NCBI RefSeq assembly: GCF_020217025.1
Contig: NZ_JAIWOF010000092.1
Coordinates: 1-10,000, forward strand
Length of the DNA stretch: 10,000 nt
Source: Flavobacterium sp.
GTDB taxonomy: Bacteria > Bacteroidota > Bacteroidia > Flavobacteriales > Flavobacteriaceae
Reading direction: 5' to 3'
Shown here: positions 6,867 through 10,000 of the stretch, piece by piece
Layout of the letters: each line of letters starts with the position of its first letter
How positions within the stretch are numbered: the first letter of the stretch is position 1
The notes under the pieces: model-generated
The model's database searches: none
What the model saw: only the letters and a program-made list of their open reading frames with translations
What the model was told of the DNA's origin: nothing
Made by a program: the position numbers and the translations under genes

Positions 6867-7377
6867 AGAACTCATGAATCAAGTTAACACTTTCATCTTT
6901 GATGTAGATGGAGTATTAACCGACGGAACTATTCACGTAACCCCAACAGGCGAAATGCTTCGCAACATGAATATCAGAGATGGTTATGCCATGAAAGCCG
7001 CTGTTGAAAATGGCTACACTGTTTGTATTATTTCGGGTGGAAGTAACGAAGGTGTTCGTGTACGTTTAAGAAATTTAGGGATTACTGATATTCATTTAGG
7101 CGTTCCAAACAAGGTAGAAACTTTCAAAGAATTCACTGATATTTACAATATCCAACCTGAAAATGTGTTATATATGGGTGACGATATTCCAGATTATCAT
7201 GTAATGCAATTAGTAGGATTACCAACATGTCCGCAAAACGCAGTTCCAGAAATCAAAGGAATTTCCAAATACATTTCGCACGTAGAAGGTGGAAAAGGAG
7301 CCGTTCGAGACGTTATAGAACAAGTAATGAAAGTGCAAGGCAAATGGATGGAACATTTTGATGCAAAATTTGATTAA
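6850..7377 (+). CDS. kdsC: KdsC-type HAD phosphatase (3-deoxy-D-manno-octulosonate 8-phosphate phosphatase)
   Basis: A 175-residue soluble HAD-superfamily enzyme without a large cap domain, as in KdsC tetramers. Motif I is FDVDGVLTDG, with nucleophile Asp18 and acid-base Asp20. Motif II is IISGG with Ser62, the motif III lysine is Lys88 in GVPNK, and motif IV is YMGDDIPD with Asp111 and Asp112. NIRDGYAMK (41-49) and GGKGAVRDVIE (147-157) match KdsC closely. The reaction removes phosphate from Kdo-8-phosphate to give Kdo for lipopolysaccharide. Related HAD-III phosphatases acting on other sugar acids cannot be excluded. The start at 6850 overlaps the previous gene by 17 bases; a second ATG at 6874 would still keep the catalytic motif, but the longer form is usual in flavobacteria as far as I recall. 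Confidence 0.88.
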   Translation: MSKSYKELMNQVNTFIFDVDGVLTDGTIHVTPTGEMLRNMNIRDGYAMKAAVENGYTVCIISGGSNEGVRVRLRNLGITDIHLGVPNKVETFKEFTDIYNIQPENVLYMGDDIPDYHVMQLVGLPTCPQNAVPEIKGISKYISHVEGGKGAVRDVIEQVMKVQGKWMEHFDAKFD

Positions 7378-7411
7378 AAGCGACAATTAACCAAGAATAT
7401 AAATACTAAAC

Positions 7412-8335
7412 ATGAAATACTTAAAACTAATTCGATACCAAAATTTACTAATGCTAGCCTTTATGCAATTGGTATTTCGTTACTTATTTTTAGCACAATC
7501 ATATGTAGATTTAGCCTTAACCGATTTCAATTATATTTTATTAGTGATAGCAACGGTTTGTATCGCGGCTGGTGGTTATGTCATCAATAATATTATGGAT
7601 CAAGATACCGATGAAATTGCTAAACCTCAAAACCGTGTGGTTGGGGTTTCTATTTCGGAAACCGTGGCGTATAATTGGTACATTGGTTTGACGATTGTTG
7701 GTGTTGGAATTGGATTTTATTTATCGAATGTGATTTACAAACCTACTTTTGCTTCCATGTTTATTTTGGTGGCAACTTTACTTTATATGTATGCTACTAG
7801 TTTCAAGCAAATTCCAGTTCTTGGAAATGTGGTAGTAGCTTTGATGCTTTCGACAAGTATTATCATCATTGGATTATTCGATATTTTACCAGCAATTGAT
7901 GTGGATAATCGTTTCCGAATGAAAGAAGCTTTTGATATTTTAATGCATTATGCCATTTTCGCTTTTATAATCAATTTGATTCGTGAAATTGTTAAAGACA
8001 TGGAAGATATGGATGGCGATTATCAATCAGGAATTAATTCCTTACCTATCGCTATCGGAGTTCAAAAAACTAAGATAATTGTTGGAGTTTTAACCGTAAT
8101 TTCAATTGGAATTTTAGCGTATTATGTAAATTCTAATTTATTCGAATTGGATTACGTAGTGTATTATGCGATGATTTTAATCGTTGGACCACTAATTTAT
8201 TTCGGAGTGAAATTATTGAATGCTGCAACGAAAAAAGAATTCCACCATTTGAGTTTGGTTTTGAAAGTCATATTATTTTTCGGAATTTTATCGGTTGCGG
8301 TAATTGTTTTCAATTTAAAATTAGCCAATGCTTAA
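7412..8335 (+). CDS. UbiA family prenyltransferase (geranylgeranylglycerol-phosphate geranylgeranyltransferase-like)
   Basis: A 307-residue inner-membrane protein with about eight or nine hydrophobic helices. Both aspartate-rich motifs of UbiA prenyltransferases are present: NIMDQDTDE (60-68; Asn59/Asn60, Asp63, Asp65, Asp67) and REIVKDMEDMDGD (191-203; Asp196, Glu198, Asp199, Asp203). These bind magnesium and the prenyl diphosphate. The second motif resembles the archaeal digeranylgeranylglyceryl phosphate synthase branch, and flavobacterial homologues are often annotated that way; a lipid-quinone or other prenyl transfer is also possible. It lies 34 bases after the kdsC-like gene and overlaps the Maf gene by 8 bases. 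A membrane or envelope lipid role fits the neighbours, but the acceptor is not determined by sequence. Confidence 0.85.
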   Translation: MKYLKLIRYQNLLMLAFMQLVFRYLFLAQSYVDLALTDFNYILLVIATVCIAAGGYVINNIMDQDTDEIAKPQNRVVGVSISETVAYNWYIGLTIVGVGIGFYLSNVIYKPTFASMFILVATLLYMYATSFKQIPVLGNVVVALMLSTSIIIIGLFDILPAIDVDNRFRMKEAFDILMHYAIFAFIINLIREIVKDMEDMDGDYQSGINSLPIAIGVQKTKIIVGVLTVISIGILAYYVNSNLFELDYVVYYAMILIVGPLIYFGVKLLNAATKKEFHHLSLVLKVILFFGILSVAVIVFNLKLANA

Positions 8336-8912
8336 AGACAAACTCAATAAAATCAACATCATTTTAGCTTCGGGTTCGCCAAGAAGACAGCAGTTTTTTA
8401 AGGAAATGGATTTGCATTACACCATTCGCCTAAAGGAAATTGAAGAAATCTATCCCGAACATTTACAAGCGGAAGAAATCACCAATTTCTTAGCCGAATT
8501 AAAAGCAAGTGCTTTTGAAAACGAACTAAAAGAAAACGATGTTTTAGTTACGAGCGATACAATCGTTTGGTTAAACGGAAAAGCGTTAGGCAAACCAAAA
8601 GATTATGACGATGCGTTTCAAATGTTGCAACAATTGGCTAATCAAACGCATGAAGTGATTACATCTGTTTGTTTGAAATCGATTGATAAAACGGAAGTTT
8701 TTTATTGTGTGACCAAAGTTACTTTTGCTAATCTATCTGATGAAGCAATCAAATATTATCTTGATAATTACCAACCTTTTGACAAAGCCGGAAGTTACGG
8801 AATTCAAGATTGGATTGGTTTAATAGGAATTTCAAAAATTGAAGGTTCTTATACAAATGTAGTAGGTTTACCAACCGAAATGTTATTTCAAAAATTAATG
8901 AATTATGCTTAA
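8328..8912 (+). CDS. maf: Maf family nucleotide pyrophosphatase
   Basis: A 194-residue cytoplasmic enzyme of usual Maf length. ILASGSPRR (12-20) is the N-terminal substrate-binding motif, TSDTIVW (75-81) holds the likely catalytic Asp77, GKPKDYDDAFQML (88-100) follows, and DKAGSYGIQD (152-161) is the conserved C-terminal motif. Maf proteins hydrolyse dTTP, UTP or modified nucleoside triphosphates to monophosphates, keeping damaged or excess nucleotides out of nucleic acids. The exact subclass cannot be fixed by eye. The ATG overlaps the end of the prenyltransferase by 8 bases, and its own end overlaps the MscS-like gene by 8 bases, so translation of the three genes is probably coupled. Confidence 0.93.
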   Translation: MLKDKLNKINIILASGSPRRQQFFKEMDLHYTIRLKEIEEIYPEHLQAEEITNFLAELKASAFENELKENDVLVTSDTIVWLNGKALGKPKDYDDAFQMLQQLANQTHEVITSVCLKSIDKTEVFYCVTKVTFANLSDEAIKYYLDNYQPFDKAGSYGIQDWIGLIGISKIEGSYTNVVGLPTEMLFQKLMNYA

Positions 8913-9441
8913 ACTTATTCAAAATCCATACTTAGATCAAGAAATAGCAACATTAATTGTGTTAGTGGTCTATTTTATTTTACGATTTAGTTCAAACAAA
9001 TTAGTTAGAAAATATGCTACTTTAAACGAAGTTTTAGAGCATCGTACAAATTTGGTAATCAAATACATAAACTTATTACTTGGCATTTTAGCTTTAATTT
9101 CAATTGTAATTATTTGGGGAGTTAAAAAAGACCAGATTTTACTTTTTATATCTTCCGTTTTTGCAGTTGTGGGCGTAGCTTCATTTGCACAATGGTCAAT
9201 TCTAAGTAATATTACAGCTGGAATTATTTTGTTCTTTTCGTATCCATTTAAAATAGGTGATAAAATAAAAATTCACGACAAAGAATATCCAATAGAAGGC
9301 GAAATAGATGATATTAAAGCATTTTACGTAATCTTAAAATCTTCTGATGGCGAAATGATTACTTATCCTAACAATTTATTGATGCAAAAAGGAATTTCAG
9401 TTGTGAATAAACCTGTAGAAGAAAAAGAATTTTTTGATTAA
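8905..9441 (+). CDS. Short MscS-type mechanosensitive ion channel
   Basis: A 178-residue inner-membrane protein. Hydrophobic segments lie near residues 13-28, 54-72 and 78-112. The last contains the pore-type helix VFAVVGVASFAQWSILSNITAGI (85-107), followed by the MscS signature FSYPFKIGDKI (111-121). A short beta-domain (ITYPNNLLMQKGI, 152-164) is present, but the C-terminal alpha/beta cage of E. coli MscS (286 residues) is missing, so this is a minimal form. Proteins of this class open under membrane tension to release solutes; gating by this short form is inferred. The gene overlaps Maf by 8 bases and is the last of the operon, ending 21 bases before a terminator stem. The frame is intact, so the shortness does not look like a truncation. 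Confidence 0.87.
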   Translation: MLKLIQNPYLDQEIATLIVLVVYFILRFSSNKLVRKYATLNEVLEHRTNLVIKYINLLLGILALISIVIIWGVKKDQILLFISSVFAVVGVASFAQWSILSNITAGIILFFSYPFKIGDKIKIHDKEYPIEGEIDDIKAFYVILKSSDGEMITYPNNLLMQKGISVVNKPVEEKEFFD

Positions 9442-9462
9442 ATCAACTGATAAAAATCTGTT

Positions 9463-9494
9463 AAAAAGGAAGCAATTAAAACTTCCTTTTTTTT
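9463..9494 (+). terminator. Intrinsic terminator of the five-gene operon
   Basis: AAAAAGGAAG (9463-9472) pairs perfectly with CTTCCTTTTT (9482-9491) around a 9-base loop, and the run of eight T residues (9487-9494) gives the release tract. It separates the MscS-like gene from the PIG-L gene promoter that follows directly. Confidence 0.88.
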
Positions 9495-9501
9495 ATTTCC
9501 T

Positions 9502-9509
9502 TATTTTTG
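9502..9509 (+). promoter_or_regulatory. -7 box of the PIG-L gene promoter (TATTTTTG)
   Basis: TATTTTTG matches TAnnTTTG exactly and sits 16 bases before the ATG at 9526, so the leader would be only about 10 bases. No TTG is present at -33, where the preceding terminator lies. The T-rich setting raises the chance of a random match. Confidence 0.5.
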
Positions 9510-9525
9510 AAACAAAACCATTGCA

Positions 9526-10000
9526 ATGAACAGAAGATTTACTTCAATATTTATATTTTTAATTTCAATAGTAGCATTCGCACAAGCGCCACAAAAACTG
9601 AATTCAGTTGAAATTTATGAGCAAGTTCAAAAACTAAATTTCTTAGGAAAAGTATTGTATGTTGCGGCTCATCCTGATGATGAAAACACGAAACTTATCA
9701 CCTATTTTTCCAATCATTATCATGCACAAACTGCTTATTTATCTTTAACTCGTGGCGATGGTGGCCAGAATTTAATTGGAACCGAACTTCGAGAAAAATT
9801 AGGTGCCATCAGAACACAAGAATTATTAGCAGCCAGAAGAATCGACGGTGGCGAACAATTTTTTACCCGTGCAAACGACTTCGGATTTTCTAAAGAACCG
9901 AATGAAACTTTCGCTATTTGGAACAAAAACGAAGTTATGGAAGATGTAATCCAAGTAATGGAAACGTTTCGACCTGATATTATTGTGAATCGCTTTAGTC
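9526..10000 (+). CDS. Secreted PIG-L family deacetylase, N-terminal part (runs off window)
   Basis: The frame is open from the ATG at 9526 to the window edge (158 codons). A signal peptide is clear: MNRRF, a hydrophobic core SIFIFLISIVAFA, and a likely cut after Ala19 (AFA-QA), so the protein is exported. The PIG-L/LmbE zinc-site motif VAAHPDDEN follows (46-54; His49, Asp51, Asp52), then YLSLTRGDGGQNLIG and IRTQELLAARRIDGG, typical of this family. Members remove acetyl groups from N-acetyl sugars using zinc. From memory, Bacteroidota relatives with this exact start are often long proteins of around 800 residues, so additional domains may lie beyond the window. The substrate is unknown. It has its own promoter box and follows a terminator, so it is not part of the preceding operon. 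Confidence 0.9.
   Translation, partial: MNRRFTSIFIFLISIVAFAQAPQKLNSVEIYEQVQKLNFLGKVLYVAAHPDDENTKLITYFSNHYHAQTAYLSLTRGDGGQNLIGTELREKLGAIRTQELLAARRIDGGEQFFTRANDFGFSKEPNETFAIWNKNEVMEDVIQVMETFRPDIIVNRFS

Noticed and set aside
9735..9926. Minus-strand open frame of 63 codons
   Set aside because: It is antisense to the PIG-L deacetylase, whose motifs are clear on the plus strand.
1..10000. CRISPR array, tRNA or rRNA genes, transposase, prophage or defence genes
   Set aside because: No regularly spaced repeats, cloverleaf-like segments, rRNA sequence or mobile-element proteins were seen on either strand.

Overview
The window looks like chromosomal DNA from a flavobacterium (Bacteroidota, Flavobacteriaceae). 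The evidence is an AT-rich base composition, A-rich start contexts without clear Shine-Dalgarno sequences, several exact or near-exact copies of the Bacteroidota -7 promoter box TAnnTTTG, and protein sequences that resemble flavobacterial versions of their families. Species cannot be assigned from the sequence alone. Nothing suggests a phage, plasmid, insertion sequence, CRISPR array or recent gene transfer.

Layout. (1) 1-164: C-terminal end of a bestrophin-family channel. (2) 238-3373: an aldehyde-oxidation module. An AraC-type regulator (+) faces a minus-strand pair made of an ExaC/AldB-type aldehyde dehydrogenase and, downstream of it, a DUF779 protein. An intergenic repeat of two palindromes lies between the converging genes, and a terminator-like hairpin separates the dehydrogenase from the DUF779 gene. 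The dehydrogenase promoter carries two perfect 10-bp direct repeats set 21 bp apart, the classic layout of an AraC-family operator. (3) 3491-6070: pheT, the phenylalanyl-tRNA synthetase beta subunit, with its own promoter, followed by a palindromic repeat and a strong terminator. (4) 6096-9494: a tight five-gene plus-strand operon: a DUF2520 Rossmann protein, a KdsC-type phosphatase, a UbiA-family prenyltransferase, a Maf nucleotide pyrophosphatase and a short MscS-type channel. Three of its four junctions overlap, and the operon ends in a terminator. (5) 9502-10000: promoter and 5' part of a secreted PIG-L family deacetylase that runs off the window.

How the genes work together. The regulator probably senses an aldehyde, alcohol or related signal and activates the dehydrogenase through the two direct repeats. 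The DUF779 protein is a frequent partner of this dehydrogenase type, but its role is not settled. The five-gene operon mixes envelope functions (Kdo synthesis, a membrane prenyltransferase, a membrane channel) with nucleotide-pool cleaning.

I found no wholly new system. The most useful new observations are the predicted operator, the read-through hairpin between the dehydrogenase and DUF779 genes, and the compensatory base changes in the intergenic palindrome pair.
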